This document shows, piece by piece, positions 39,785-49,050 of a stretch of DNA of 64,000 bases; the stretch's first letter is position 1, and every line of letters starts with the position of its first letter. Below the pieces are notes generated by a model. The model saw only the letters and a program-made list of their open reading frames with translations, was not told where the DNA came from and ran no database searches. The DNA is from Reichenbachiella carrageenanivorans (lineage in GTDB: Bacteria; Bacteroidota; Bacteroidia; Cytophagales; Cyclobacteriaceae). Position numbers and translations under genes: made by a program. The stretch lies in NCBI RefSeq assembly GCF_025639805.1, contig NZ_CP106735.1, positions 2,172,001 to 2,236,000 on the forward strand. The letters are read 5' to 3'.

Positions 39785-39835
39785 AGTAATCGAACCTTTT
39801 CAAAAGTTTCAAATTTTAGAAAAGTTATGACGTTC

Positions 39836-41140
39836 TTATTTTAACAATCTCCCAAACTTATAAACTTCTTTTTTCTCTATTTCGCCTTTTTTATCGAAGT
39901 AGAGCCACTCTCCATTTTTTTCGTTACGGGTATATTGGCCTTGTATCTCGGGGTTTTGAGATTTGTAGTATTTGACGTAAGCGCCATCTAGGCGGTCAAA
40001 TTTGTAGTTCGACTCTTCAGATTTTTTGCCATTGTTAAAGTATACGATGGACTCGCCATGCTTTTTACCTTTTTCGTAATTGGTCGTTTGTATGATATTT
40101 TCTTTGTCGTCGTACTCGGTACGTTTGCCTGTGAGCTTACCCGTTTCGTAGGTTTCTTTGATGGCTAATTTTCCTTTTTCGTTAAAATACTTCCATGTAC
40201 CAGATTTGAATTGGTCTTTGTATTGCCGAGTGGCTATTAATACTCCTGCTTGATTGTATTCTTCTGCTGTCCAATTTTTTTCATCATTGGAGTAGTTGGC
40301 TTTTATTTTCAGTGTACCGTCAGGGTAATATGTAAGATTAGCCCCAGTCATGTGATCGTCTACAATGTGGAGCTTTTTTTCTAGACTTCCGTCTTCGTAG
40401 TATGAGGTAAAATCGCCGTTTCGCATGCCATGCATGTACTGGCCTTGTAATTTGAGTTGCCCATTCGCATAGTATTTTGTGTATTCCCCTTGTAGCGAAT
40501 GATTGGACTGGTGTGCTTCGGTGTCTATTTGCCCATTGGGGTAGTAGCTGATCATGATGCCATCGATTACCCCATACGTGTAGTTGATTTTTGACTTGGG
40601 CGAGCCAGACTCGTAGTAGGTTGTATTCAAGCCATGCTGTTTACCTTTCGAATAGTTTACCTCTTCCTTGAGTACCCCTGTTGGGTAGTATTCTTTTACT
40701 ACACCATCTGGTCTGTCTGCTTTGAACATGGAGGTGTTTTTCACAATGCCGCTAGGGTAGTAAGTGATTAGCTCTCCAGCCAAAGAATCGTTGACGAAAG
40801 TCCCTTGTTGTATGAGGCGTCCTTCCGAATCAAATACTTCGGTTTGGCCTTGGCGCAACCCAGTTTCATAATGTGTCTTGCGCTGGATTTGTCCGTTTTC
40901 GTAGAGATTCACAAATTCACCTACACGTTTGCCATCTTGGTATTGGCCTGTGATTATCACCTGGCCAGTTATGCTGTATTTTATGTAGGGACCTTCGAGT
41001 ACGGCAGTGTCTTTTTGGACTACATAGTACTCCTCTTTCAATGAACCGAGTTCGTCCGAATAATAGGTTTGATTTTTCTCTTGAGCAATGGCCAGTGGTG
41101 ACCAAGTTGCGAAGATTACAAAACTTACAATGTACTTCAT
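39836..41140 (-). CDS. Secreted MORN-like repeat protein, 16 tandem repeats
   Basis: 434 residues from ATG 41140 (signal peptide MKYIVSFVIFATWSPLAIAQ); the frame is open from 41176. After about 25 residues come 16 tandem repeats of about 24 residues, of the kind G-x-x-x-x-Y-Y-x-x-G-x-L-K (examples GVVKEYYPTGVLKEEVNY, GTWKYFNEKGKLAIKETY). These resemble MORN_2/YwqK-type repeats. The protein is exported and probably forms a long beta solenoid. The function is unknown; in other Bacteroidota such proteins are annotated only as toxin-antitoxin YwqK-like or MORN proteins. Confidence 0.87.
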   Translation of the reverse strand: MKYIVSFVIFATWSPLAIAQEKNQTYYSDELGSLKEEYYVVQKDTAVLEGPYIKYSITGQVIITGQYQDGKRVGEFVNLYENGQIQRKTHYETGLRQGQTEVFDSEGRLIQQGTFVNDSLAGELITYYPSGIVKNTSMFKADRPDGVVKEYYPTGVLKEEVNYSKGKQHGLNTTYYESGSPKSKINYTYGVIDGIMISYYPNGQIDTEAHQSNHSLQGEYTKYYANGQLKLQGQYMHGMRNGDFTSYYEDGSLEKKLHIVDDHMTGANLTYYPDGTLKIKANYSNDEKNWTAEEYNQAGVLIATRQYKDQFKSGTWKYFNEKGKLAIKETYETGKLTGKRTEYDDKENIIQTTNYEKGKKHGESIVYFNNGKKSEESNYKFDRLDGAYVKYYKSQNPEIQGQYTRNEKNGEWLYFDKKGEIEKKEVYKFGRLLK

Positions 41141-41261
41141 ATACCTTTCAAGCTGATTAAACAGGTGTAGTGTCATTTTCTAAAAAAAAAACATCACAAG
41201 GTTGGTGATATTTCAATTAAATGAATGTTTAGAGACTAGAGCAAATGATACGCCATAAATG

Positions 41262-41302
41262 AAAAAAGACTTTAGACTCGAGTTCCCCCAAATCTAAAGT
41301 CT
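41262..41302 (-). terminator. Terminator after the thiolase gene
   Basis: AGACTTTAGA (41267-41276) and TCTAAAGTCT (41293-41302) are perfect inverted repeats with a 16-base loop. On the - strand the stem is followed by a T run (41262-41266), 24 bases after the thiolase stop. Confidence 0.75.
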
Positions 41303-41326
41303 CTTAGGTCGATTTACTTATTTTTA

Positions 41327-42505
41327 TTATGCTTTTTCTATCACAATAGCTGAAGCACCACCACCGCCGTTGCAGATGCCTGCTACACCGATGTTTCCAC
41401 CTTTCTGATGGAGTACAGCATTGAGCGTAGTGATGATCCGGGCACCAGAGCAACCCAGAGGATGGCCCAGTGCAACAGCTCCACCATTGACATTTACCGT
41501 TTCAGGGTCTAAGCTCAGTTCTTTAATGTTGGCCAAAGCCACAGCAGAAAAGGCTTCATTGATTTCGTAGAAGTCTACTTCAGATTTGTCCACGCCAGCA
41601 TTTTTTAGCGCTTTGGGGATTGCCAGAGAAGGTGCTGTCGTAAACCAAAGTGGCTCTTGTGCAGCATCTGCAAATCCTCTGATTTTAGCCAGTGGTTTCA
41701 ATCCGAGTTCTTCCATTTTGGCTTTGCTCACCAGTACGAGGGCAGAAGCACCATCGTTGATGGTAGAAGCATTGGCTGCGGTTACGGTACCGTCTTTGTT
41801 GAATACTGGTCGTAGCGATGGGATCTTGTCAAACTTCACATTTTTATACTCTTCGTCTTCTGTCAATAGAATAGGGTCTCCTTTTCTTTGCGGGATTTCT
41901 ACGGGTATGATTTCGTTTTTGAATAGGCCCTTAGCTACTGAATTGGCAATTTTTTTGTAGGAATTGATGGCAAACTCATCTTGAGCCTCTCGTGAGATAT
42001 TCATTTCCTTGGCCGTATTGTCGGCGCAACTTCCCATCGGAAACTGATGATAAGGTTCCCAGAGGCCGTCGTGCATCAGGCCGTCGAGTAGCTGGCCATG
42101 TCCATATCCATAGCCGTACCGGGCTTTTGGTACATAAAATGGAATGTTAGACATGCTTTCCATACCTCCTGCTACGATCACGTCGGCATGGCCGAGCATA
42201 ATGCTTTGCGCACCGAGCATCACAGATTTCATGCCCGAAGCACATACTTTGTTTACTGTTGTGCAGGGTACGTTGTAGCTGATGCCTGCGCCTATAGCTG
42301 CTTGGCGAGCAGGTGCCTGACCTAGTCCTGCCGATACTACGTTGCCCATAAATACTTCATCTACTAGCTCGGTTTTTACACCTGCTTTTTCTAAGGCACC
42401 AGTGATGGCTATCGAGCCAAGTTTGGTGGCCGTGAGGCTAGAGAGGCTTCCGCCAAAACTTCCGATCGGCGTTCTTACTGCCGAGACTATATATACTTCT
42501 TGCAT
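41327..42505 (-). CDS. Acetyl-CoA C-acyltransferase (thiolase)
   Basis: 392 residues, normal thiolase length. The acylated nucleophile Cys88 lies in [16 protein letters not shown]; the second half has [16 protein letters not shown] residues ([15 protein letters not shown]), [10 protein letters not shown] with the catalytic histidine, and [15 protein letters not shown] with the second cysteine. It joins or splits acetyl-CoA units. The sequence fits an acetyl-CoA acetyltransferase (AtoB-like) or a short-chain beta-ketothiolase; these are hard to tell apart. It stands alone, with its own terminator. Confidence 0.94.
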   Translation of the reverse strand: MQEVYIVSAVRTPIGSFGGSLSSLTATKLGSIAITGALEKAGVKTELVDEVFMGNVVSAGLGQAPARQAAIGAGISYNVPCTTVNKVCASGMKSVMLGAQSIMLGHADVIVAGGMESMSNIPFYVPKARYGYGYGHGQLLDGLMHDGLWEPYHQFPMGSCADNTAKEMNISREAQDEFAINSYKKIANSVAKGLFKNEIIPVEIPQRKGDPILLTEDEEYKNVKFDKIPSLRPVFNKDGTVTAANASTINDGASALVLVSKAKMEELGLKPLAKIRGFADAAQEPLWFTTAPSLAIPKALKNAGVDKSEVDFYEINEAFSAVALANIKELSLDPETVNVNGGAVALGHPLGCSGARIITTLNAVLHQKGGNIGVAGICNGGGGASAIVIEKA

Positions 42506-42886
42506 GTTCGTATTGGGTTAATATGATATACTGTAAAAATATAAAGGTCGACTGATTCTTAGGACATTAAGCCTTATTTTTTGGCTAGATAAGAATATGC
42601 TTCGTTTGAGTGCGTGCAACTTAAAATTTTCTTCTCGTGATAAGGAGTCAGCTGGGTGCTTTAATGAGTGAAGTCAATGAGCTTCAATAGAATGTTTTTT
42701 TGAATAGCAAATAGCTTCAAGTTTGCTCTGGCTAAAGCCAGGGTGAATTGACCGAGAAAAACAGAGCTTTCGTCGATAGAAGTGTCGGATAGTCAAAAGA
42801 TCATTTATCTTGCCTTCAGGTTAGGTTGGTTAGCCTGTAAACGATGAGTACGCTTGCGGAAAGTTGTTTGCAGGCTTCTTTTTTTT
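42506..42886. other. Gene-free 380-bp region with hairpins
   Basis: This stretch between the divergently placed thiolase start and the DUF4924 stop has no supported ORF and no tRNA or known RNA motif. It holds a 7-bp hairpin with TAAA loop (42726-42743, arms CTCTGGC and GCCAGGG), a repeated AGCTTCAA word, and two overlapping hairpins at its right end (see the next entry). It could encode a small RNA on the + strand or be decayed sequence. Confidence 0.5.
42817..42886 (+). terminator. Candidate terminator with competing upstream hairpin
   Basis: Hairpin A pairs CAGGTTAG (42817-42824) with TTAGCCTG (42830-42837). Hairpin B pairs AGCCTGTAAAC (42832-42842) with GTTTGCAGGCT (42866-42876) and is followed by TCTTTTTTTT. 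A and B share 42832-42837, so only one can form at a time, as in an attenuator. No + strand gene precedes it, so it may end a small RNA. Confidence 0.4.
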
Positions 42887-43402
42887 CTAGTTTGAAGCCT
42901 TCTGTTCCTCATACTTATAACTCAATAACGAAAGCAAATCCCCAAAACGATCAACCATGGTCTGTTCTTCTGGTTCGATGATGCGTTCGGCTATTTTGAG
43001 GAGGAGAAAACCGTAGATGCCGTTGATGCAAATTTGAATCTCGTCGCGGATCGCTCCTTTGGCGTGGCTCATGTTATTTTCGATAAAGGGCAGTGCTTTT
43101 TGGTATATCGCGAAGTAGTCATCATCATCTATTTTGAGCTGGTCGTGCAGCCGGCTTAAGGTTTGTACGAGCTCATTCACTTCTTTTAAATGACCTTTTT
43201 CAGTAATCCCCTGATCCTTCATTTTTTGCATAAACTCCTCATAGTGATTTACTTCGGCCAATTTTTCTTTGTCTGAGATAGGGAAGAAATTGATCACTTG
43301 AGTACCAAATTTTTCCAAGTCAAAATGATACGCTCGCATCAGGTCTTCTTTGCGGTAGATGGAGATAATGTACTCAGAGATGTTATTTGTTTGCTCAGTC
43401 AT
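42887..43402 (-). CDS. DUF4924 family protein
   Basis: 171 residues, all helical by composition: MTEQTNNISEYIISIYRKEDLMRAYHFDLEKF, then NHYEEFMQKMKDQGITEKGHLKEV and DEIQICINGIYGFLLLK. This matches DUF4924, a Bacteroidota-restricted cytosolic family of unknown function. There is no signal peptide or clear metal site. It stands alone, divergent from lepA, with 92 bases between the ORF and the lepA frame. Confidence 0.82.
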   Translation of the reverse strand: MTEQTNNISEYIISIYRKEDLMRAYHFDLEKFGTQVINFFPISDKEKLAEVNHYEEFMQKMKDQGITEKGHLKEVNELVQTLSRLHDQLKIDDDDYFAIYQKALPFIENNMSHAKGAIRDEIQICINGIYGFLLLKIAERIIEPEEQTMVDRFGDLLSLLSYKYEEQKASN

Positions 43403-43489
43403 GACTGCCTTTTGATTTCACTATAAATTTTAATTCAAAAACACATTTTGATCTTTGAACCAGAATGCAAATCTGAACTAAACTTTATC

Positions 43490-43497
43490 TATTTTTG
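43490..43497 (+). promoter_or_regulatory. -7 box of lepA
   Basis: TATTTTTG matches TAnnTTTG, 18 bases before ATG 43516. No -33 TTTG at the usual distance. The in-frame TTG at 43495 lies inside this box, so it is not the start. Confidence 0.5.
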
Positions 43498-43515
43498 CAT
43501 TCGTTTTTGAAAAAA

Positions 43516-45303
43516 ATGGAGAACATAAGAAATTTCTGCATCATTGCACACATTGATCACGGCAAGAGCACCTTGGCGGATCGTTTATTACAGCAAACCG
43601 GTACTGTGACTGGTCGAGATATGCAAGCGCAATTGCTCGACGACATGGATCTAGAACGCGAAAGGGGGATTACCATCAAGAGTCACGCCATTCAAATGGC
43701 CTATAATTTTGAGGCTAAAGACTATACGCTCAATTTGATAGATACCCCAGGTCACGTAGATTTCTCGTACGAGGTGTCTAGGTCCATTGCCGCCTGCGAA
43801 GGTGCCTTGCTCATTGTAGATGCCTCGCAGGGTATCGAAGCCCAAACCATTTCCAACCTTTATTTGGCGCTAGAGCATGACCTAGAGATCATTCCGGTTT
43901 TAAACAAAATTGACCTTCCAGGCGCCATGCCTGATGAAGTGGCAGATCAAATTATAGATTTGATAGGATGCGATCGCGAAGACATTATTCACGCCAGTGG
44001 AAAGACAGGAGTAGGGGTAGATGACATCCTTGCTGCAATTGTACACAGGGTGCCAGCTCCAAAAGGAAAGGCAGACGAACCATTACAGGCGATGATTTTC
44101 GACTCGGTTTTCAATTCTTTTAGAGGTATTGAGGTTATCTTTCGTGTGTTTAATGGCACGATCAAGAAAGGAGATAAAGTGAAGTTTGTGGCTACTGGAA
44201 AAACCTATGATGCTGATGAAATCGGTATTTTGGGTTTGCAGCAAAAACCACAAAAAGAAATATCAGCTGGTAATGTGGGCTACCTCATATCAGGAATCAA
44301 AGTAGCCAAAGAAGTAAAAGTAGGGGATACGATCACACATGTAGATCGTCCGACCCAGGAACTGATCAAGGGATTTGAAGACGTGAAACCAATGGTATTT
44401 GCGGGTATTTATCCTGTGGAAACTACCGACTACGAAGAACTTCGTGCCTCGATGGAAAAGCTACAGCTCAATGATGCTTCGTTGATATGGGAGCCAGAGA
44501 CGTCTATGGCATTAGGTTTTGGATTCCGATGCGGATTCTTGGGAATGCTGCACATGGAGATCATTCAGGAGCGACTGGAGCGTGAATTTGATATGACTGT
44601 GATTACCACAGTTCCTTCGGTGCAATTCAAAGCGCTAATGACAGACGGTTCGGAAGCCTTCATCAATGCTCCTTCTGAAATGCCCGACCCAAGTAGAATC
44701 AAAGAGATACAAGAGCCCTACATCAAAGCTCAAATCATTAGTAAGGCGGATTATGTGGGGCCGATTATATCTCTATGTATGGATAAAAGGGGCACCATAC
44801 AAAATCAAGTGTATCTCACTTCTGAACGTGTTGAATTAACCTTTGATATTCCGTTGTCTGAAATTGTATTTGACTTTTTTGACAAGTTGAAAACTATCTC
44901 GAGAGGTTATGCTTCTTTGGATTATGAGTTGACGGGTTTGCGCACTTCGAAATTGGTGAAACTGGATATCATGCTCAATGGAGAGCCTGTGGATGCATTG
45001 TCAGCTATTGTGCACAGAGATAAGGCCTATGAATGGGGAAAGCGACTTTGTGAAAAACTGAAGGAATTGATACCGAGGCAGATGTTCGAAATTCCTATCC
45101 AGGCTTCGATAGGGACTAAGATTATTTCTAGAGAGACGGTAAAAGCCATGCGTAAAAATGTATTGGCCAAGTGTTATGGTGGTGATATTTCGCGTAAGCG
45201 TAAATTGCTAGACAAGCAGAAGAAAGGTAAAAAGAGAATGCGTCAGGTAGGTAATGTGGAGATTCCTCAAGATGCATTTATGGCAGTGTTGAAACTGGAT
45301 TAG
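43516..45303 (+). CDS. lepA: Elongation factor 4 (LepA)
   Basis: LepA is a ribosome-dependent GTPase that aids initiation and back-translocation. The product is 595 residues from ATG 43516; a TTG at 43495 in the same frame is inside the promoter. [25 protein letters not shown] is the start and P-loop; [12 protein letters not shown] and NKIDLP are G motifs; [14 protein letters not shown] and the LepA C-terminal domain end ([24 protein letters not shown]) are family marks. folD follows after 126 bases. Confidence 0.97.
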   Translation: MENIRNFCIIAHIDHGKSTLADRLLQQTGTVTGRDMQAQLLDDMDLERERGITIKSHAIQMAYNFEAKDYTLNLIDTPGHVDFSYEVSRSIAACEGALLIVDASQGIEAQTISNLYLALEHDLEIIPVLNKIDLPGAMPDEVADQIIDLIGCDREDIIHASGKTGVGVDDILAAIVHRVPAPKGKADEPLQAMIFDSVFNSFRGIEVIFRVFNGTIKKGDKVKFVATGKTYDADEIGILGLQQKPQKEISAGNVGYLISGIKVAKEVKVGDTITHVDRPTQELIKGFEDVKPMVFAGIYPVETTDYEELRASMEKLQLNDASLIWEPETSMALGFGFRCGFLGMLHMEIIQERLEREFDMTVITTVPSVQFKALMTDGSEAFINAPSEMPDPSRIKEIQEPYIKAQIISKADYVGPIISLCMDKRGTIQNQVYLTSERVELTFDIPLSEIVFDFFDKLKTISRGYASLDYELTGLRTSKLVKLDIMLNGEPVDALSAIVHRDKAYEWGKRLCEKLKELIPRQMFEIPIQASIGTKIISRETVKAMRKNVLAKCYGGDISRKRKLLDKQKKGKKRMRQVGNVEIPQDAFMAVLKLD

Positions 45304-45429
45304 CCCAGTTTCGCTCAGTCTACAAAAAAAACATATACCCAAAGACAGTAGGGTGCTTGTGTTTTGGAATGTGTAATTTGATATTTACTTCCAATATTGA
45401 CCCAAATCAATAGGAAAACCAAATAAGTA

Positions 45430-46302
45430 ATGGCTACAATTATAGACGGTCGAAAAATATCTTCGGATATCAAAGTTGAAATTAAGGCGGAAGTCGACGC
45501 ACTTAAAAACAAAGGTAAAAGAGCGCCTCATTTGGCAATTATTATTGTGGGCGATGATGGAGCTAGCCATACCTATGTGGGGGGCAAAATCAAGGCTTGT
45601 GCTGCTGTAGGGTTTGAATATACGCTGATGCAGTTTGCCGAGAGTATCTCTGAGGAGAAGTTGCTTAAGCATGTGCACAACATGAATACTGATGAAGATA
45701 TTGATGGTTTTATCGTTCAGTTGCCCTTGCCTGCACACATTTCTGTGGATAGAGTAACGGAGAGTATCTCGTCTGAAAAGGACGTGGATGGTTTTGCCAA
45801 TGAAAATTTTGGAAGTATCACCTCTAATTATCCACTGCTCATGCCAGCCACTCCACTTGGCGTAATGGAGCTATTGAAGCGATACGAAATAGAGACCGAA
45901 GGTAAAAACTGTGTGATCGTGGGAGCTAGCCGATTGGTAGGTGCGCCATTGGCTTTGATGCTTTCGAAAGAAGGCAATGCGACAGTGACACTTTGCAACA
46001 AGCACACGGAGAATCTGGCTAGCCACACCAAGCAAGCTGATATATTGGTCTCTGCTGTAGGTCTTCCTGGACTCATTACCAAAGACATGGTAAAAGAAGG
46101 TGCCGTAGTGATTGACGTGGGTACTACTAGAGTGAAAGACGATACCAAGAAAACAGGCTTTAAATTGTCTGGAGATGTAGTCTATGATGATGTAGCACCA
46201 TTGGCTAGTTTTATTACCCCTGTGCCAGGAGGAGTGGGGCCTATGACTATCGCATCGTTGATGATCAATACACTTCGAGCAGCACAGAAAAATTTACTTT
46301 AA
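45430..46302 (+). CDS. folD: Bifunctional methylenetetrahydrofolate dehydrogenase/cyclohydrolase
   Basis: FolD interconverts methylene-, methenyl- and formyl-tetrahydrofolate with NADP. The product is 290 residues. IIVGDDGASHTYVGGKIKACAAVGF holds the catalytic Tyr/Lys pair (YxxxK); EDIDGFIVQLPLPAHI and KDVDGF are PROSITE-type signatures; the Rossmann part has VIVGASRLVGAPLALML and TPVPGGVGPMTIA. queE begins 2 bases after its stop, so the two are co-transcribed. Confidence 0.97.
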   Translation: MATIIDGRKISSDIKVEIKAEVDALKNKGKRAPHLAIIIVGDDGASHTYVGGKIKACAAVGFEYTLMQFAESISEEKLLKHVHNMNTDEDIDGFIVQLPLPAHISVDRVTESISSEKDVDGFANENFGSITSNYPLLMPATPLGVMELLKRYEIETEGKNCVIVGASRLVGAPLALMLSKEGNATVTLCNKHTENLASHTKQADILVSAVGLPGLITKDMVKEGAVVIDVGTTRVKDDTKKTGFKLSGDVVYDDVAPLASFITPVPGGVGPMTIASLMINTLRAAQKNLL

Positions 46303-46304
46303 TA

Positions 46305-46925
46305 TTGAGTTTTACTCCCAAAATATCGGACAAACTGCCTATCATGGAAATCTTCTACTCCATACAAGGAGAAGGTTTTTATTCGGGTAAGCCAGCGATT
46401 TTTGTACGATTGGGAGGGTGCGATGTAGGATGTGTGTGGTGTGATGTGAAGGAGTCTTGGAACGAGGCCGATCACCCGTTTTTCACCATCGAAGCAATTA
46501 TAAAAGAACTGAGCCAGTATCCTTGCAAGACGCTGATCATCACGGGAGGCGAACCGCTCATGTATGACCTCACGGCACTTACTAGTGAGCTGAAGGCGGC
46601 AGGCTATCGACTACATATTGAGACTTCGGGTGCTTATCCTATGTCTGGCACTTGGGATTGGGTTTGTTTTTCTCCAAAGAAATTTAAAGCTCCACACGAA
46701 TCAGTGTATGGCCAAGCGCACGAACTCAAGGCGATTGTTTTCAACAAGTCAGATTTCAAATTTGCCGAAGAGCACGCCGCACAAGTAGGCAAAGGATGTA
46801 TGCTGTATCTCCAGCCGGAATGGGGAAAGGCTGATCAGATGACTGGAAAAATAATTGACTATGCAAAAGCGCATGCTCAATGGAATATTTCACTTCAAAC
46901 CCACAAATACCTCAATATTCCATAA
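46305..46925 (+). CDS. queE: 7-Carboxy-7-deazaguanine synthase
   Basis: QueE is a radical SAM enzyme that makes 7-carboxy-7-deazaguanine in queuosine synthesis. The product is 206 residues from a TTG at 46305; the next ATG (46344, before EIFYSIQGEG) would leave almost no N-terminus, and the TTG gives the usual length. EIFYSIQGEGFYSGKPAIFVRLGGCDVGCVWCD contains the 4Fe-4S ligands Cys39, Cys43 and Cys46. IITGGEPLMYDL and HIETSGAYPM follow, both standard. It starts 2 bases after folD. queC, queD and queF are not in this window. Confidence 0.93.
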   Translation: MSFTPKISDKLPIMEIFYSIQGEGFYSGKPAIFVRLGGCDVGCVWCDVKESWNEADHPFFTIEAIIKELSQYPCKTLIITGGEPLMYDLTALTSELKAAGYRLHIETSGAYPMSGTWDWVCFSPKKFKAPHESVYGQAHELKAIVFNKSDFKFAEEHAAQVGKGCMLYLQPEWGKADQMTGKIIDYAKAHAQWNISLQTHKYLNIP

Positions 46926-46954
46926 TATCTTCGTTGTTGCATAAAACGAGTCTT

Positions 46955-48886
46955 ATGAAAATTGCCATTACCACCTTACTTTTCTTTTCATTCTTTTCAG
47001 TTTTTGCTCAGTATACCAAGTATCATACGACCGACAAACGAGCAGAAAAATATTACGAAGAAGCACGCCAATACCTGAAACGATCCCAGTTTAGGGAAGC
47101 AATGGAGCCGCTGCAAGATGCGATCAACAAAGACCCTGAATTTATCGAAGTGTGGTTGGCCATGGGTAGCGCCAATTATCGCTTGGGACGAGACAGTCTC
47201 ACATTGGTGGCTTTGCATCGTGCGCTGGAGATAGACCCTGATTATACCAAAAGTATCTATGCGTACTTTCTGATCGGAGAGATTTATTTCAAACAATCAA
47301 ACTATAAAGAGTCGATCGCTTATCTGGGTCACTATTTGTCTAGAGACAATACTGATATTAAAAAAAGAGAAGAAGCTGAGGTGCTTGTGGACAATGCCCA
47401 GTACGCGCTAGCGGCCATAGAGGCCCCTTTTGATTATAACATCAAGATATTACCAGATCATGCTAATTCTTTCGAATTGCAATACTTTCCAGTGCTTTCG
47501 GTAGATCAGCAAAAGATCTATTTTACTAGACGAGAGGGATTGAACGTGCGCTACGATGAAGATATATTTTATTGTGAAAAGCAACCAGATGGGAGTTGGT
47601 CTGTACCCGCCTCTATATCGCCTAATATCAACTCGGAGTACAATGAAGGGGCAGCATCGCTATCGGCCGATGGACGTATGCTGGTCTTTACATCGTGTGA
47701 TGGGCGCAGGGGGTATGGTAGCTGCGATATCTATGTATCATATAAGGTAGGCGACGACTGGTCTGAGCCAGAAAACATGGGTAATATGATTAACTCTGAA
47801 GCTTGGGAAGCACAGCCCTCGCTTTCAGCCGATGGGCGCACCATCTATTTTGTATCTAATCGTCAAGGTGGTATGGGACGCAAGGACATCTGGGCCGCGC
47901 GTAAAAATAAAAAAGGGAAGTGGGAGAAAGCAGTAAACCTCGGTAGGAAAATCAATACAAATAAAGACGAAATTTCTCCATTTATTCACGCAAATGGAGA
48001 GACGATTTATTATTCTTCTAATGGGAAAACAGGTCTTGGAGGGTTGGATATATACATGAGCGAGCTGGCGGACTCTACTTGGTCTGAGCCAGTCAACCTA
48101 GGCTACCCGCTCAACGATGCACATGATCAGGTGTCGTTATATATCTCATCAAAAGGAGATAAGGGGTACTATACTATAGAGAAAAAATATCGAGGGATGT
48201 TCGAAAGCAAATTGTATAGCTTCGACTTGCCAGATAGTTTTCAGGTATCCAATAAAAGCTCATACCTGAAAGGCACCGTGACCGATGCCGATACGGGCGC
48301 ACCACTCCGAGCCAATATCAAAATGTACAAACTCGACAACGAAGAGTATTATTCTGAATTGACCTCAGACCAGAAGACTGGGGACTATACGATCGTGCTT
48401 TCCGAGTCCAATGAATACGGACTCTATATATCCTGTTCTGGGTATTTATTTCAGGATTTTTCATTTGCCTTTAATGATGTCAATGCCTTCGATTCTAATC
48501 TGCTCGATATCCAAATGGAACCAGTTAAGGTAGGAGCCATTACCGTGTTAGGAAATATTTTTTATGACTTCAATGAGTTTACGCTGCAGCGAAAATCGAT
48601 TTCTGAGCTGAAAGAGGTATATGATTTTTTGAAGGAAAACCCAAACGTGAAAGTTGAGATATCTGGACACACGGATAACATCGGTTCGGCAGCATATAAT
48701 ATGGAATTGTCTACAAAAAGAGCCAAAGCTGTCTATGATTTTTTAATCTTTAAGCGGATTCGGTCAGAACAAATTTCATACAAGGGTTATGGGCAGGATG
48801 AACCAGTAGCTCCCAATGATAATTTGGAAAACCAGTCAAAAAACAGACGGATTGAGTTTAAAATTTCGGAAATATCCAATCCATAA
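46955..48886 (+). CDS. PorE-like TPR / PD40 propeller / OmpA-domain envelope protein
   Basis: 643 residues from ATG 46955 (signal peptide MKIAITTLLFFSFFSVFAQ); the frame is open from 46880. Domains in order: TPR repeats (residues 25-150, EFIEVWLAMGSANYRLGR), a PD40/WD40-like propeller (about 180-430, repeats such as YFVSNRQGGMGRKDIWAAR and YYSSNGKTGLGGLDIYMSE), a carboxypeptidase regulatory fold (YLKGTVTDADTGAPLRANI), and a C-terminal OmpA peptidoglycan-binding domain (VEISGHTDNIGSAAYN). PorE of the type IX secretion system has this order; many homologues serve other envelope roles. It sits between queE and the SusC gene. Confidence 0.88.
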   Translation: MKIAITTLLFFSFFSVFAQYTKYHTTDKRAEKYYEEARQYLKRSQFREAMEPLQDAINKDPEFIEVWLAMGSANYRLGRDSLTLVALHRALEIDPDYTKSIYAYFLIGEIYFKQSNYKESIAYLGHYLSRDNTDIKKREEAEVLVDNAQYALAAIEAPFDYNIKILPDHANSFELQYFPVLSVDQQKIYFTRREGLNVRYDEDIFYCEKQPDGSWSVPASISPNINSEYNEGAASLSADGRMLVFTSCDGRRGYGSCDIYVSYKVGDDWSEPENMGNMINSEAWEAQPSLSADGRTIYFVSNRQGGMGRKDIWAARKNKKGKWEKAVNLGRKINTNKDEISPFIHANGETIYYSSNGKTGLGGLDIYMSELADSTWSEPVNLGYPLNDAHDQVSLYISSKGDKGYYTIEKKYRGMFESKLYSFDLPDSFQVSNKSSYLKGTVTDADTGAPLRANIKMYKLDNEEYYSELTSDQKTGDYTIVLSESNEYGLYISCSGYLFQDFSFAFNDVNAFDSNLLDIQMEPVKVGAITVLGNIFYDFNEFTLQRKSISELKEVYDFLKENPNVKVEISGHTDNIGSAAYNMELSTKRAKAVYDFLIFKRIRSEQISYKGYGQDEPVAPNDNLENQSKNRRIEFKISEISNP

Positions 48887-49050
48887 AGATTTAAAATCCA
48901 TAGATCTCTTTATTACCTAATAATCTCCTTTTCTTATTCAAATGTCCGCTAAATAACCTTTCATTTTTTTTGTCTTAGTACTGTAAGGGTAAAATAGACT
49001 CGTCCTTTTACATGGCAGTTAAACATATTTTATCATTAAAAACTAAGACA

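Noticed and set aside
42506..42886. Known structured RNA (SRP, 6S, tmRNA, RNase P) in the gap
   Set aside because: I looked for their conserved cores by eye and did not find them; a covariance-model search (Infernal with Rfam) would be decisive.
43495..43515. Upstream TTG start for lepA
   Set aside because: It lies inside the -7 box, and the family starts at MENIRNF (43516).
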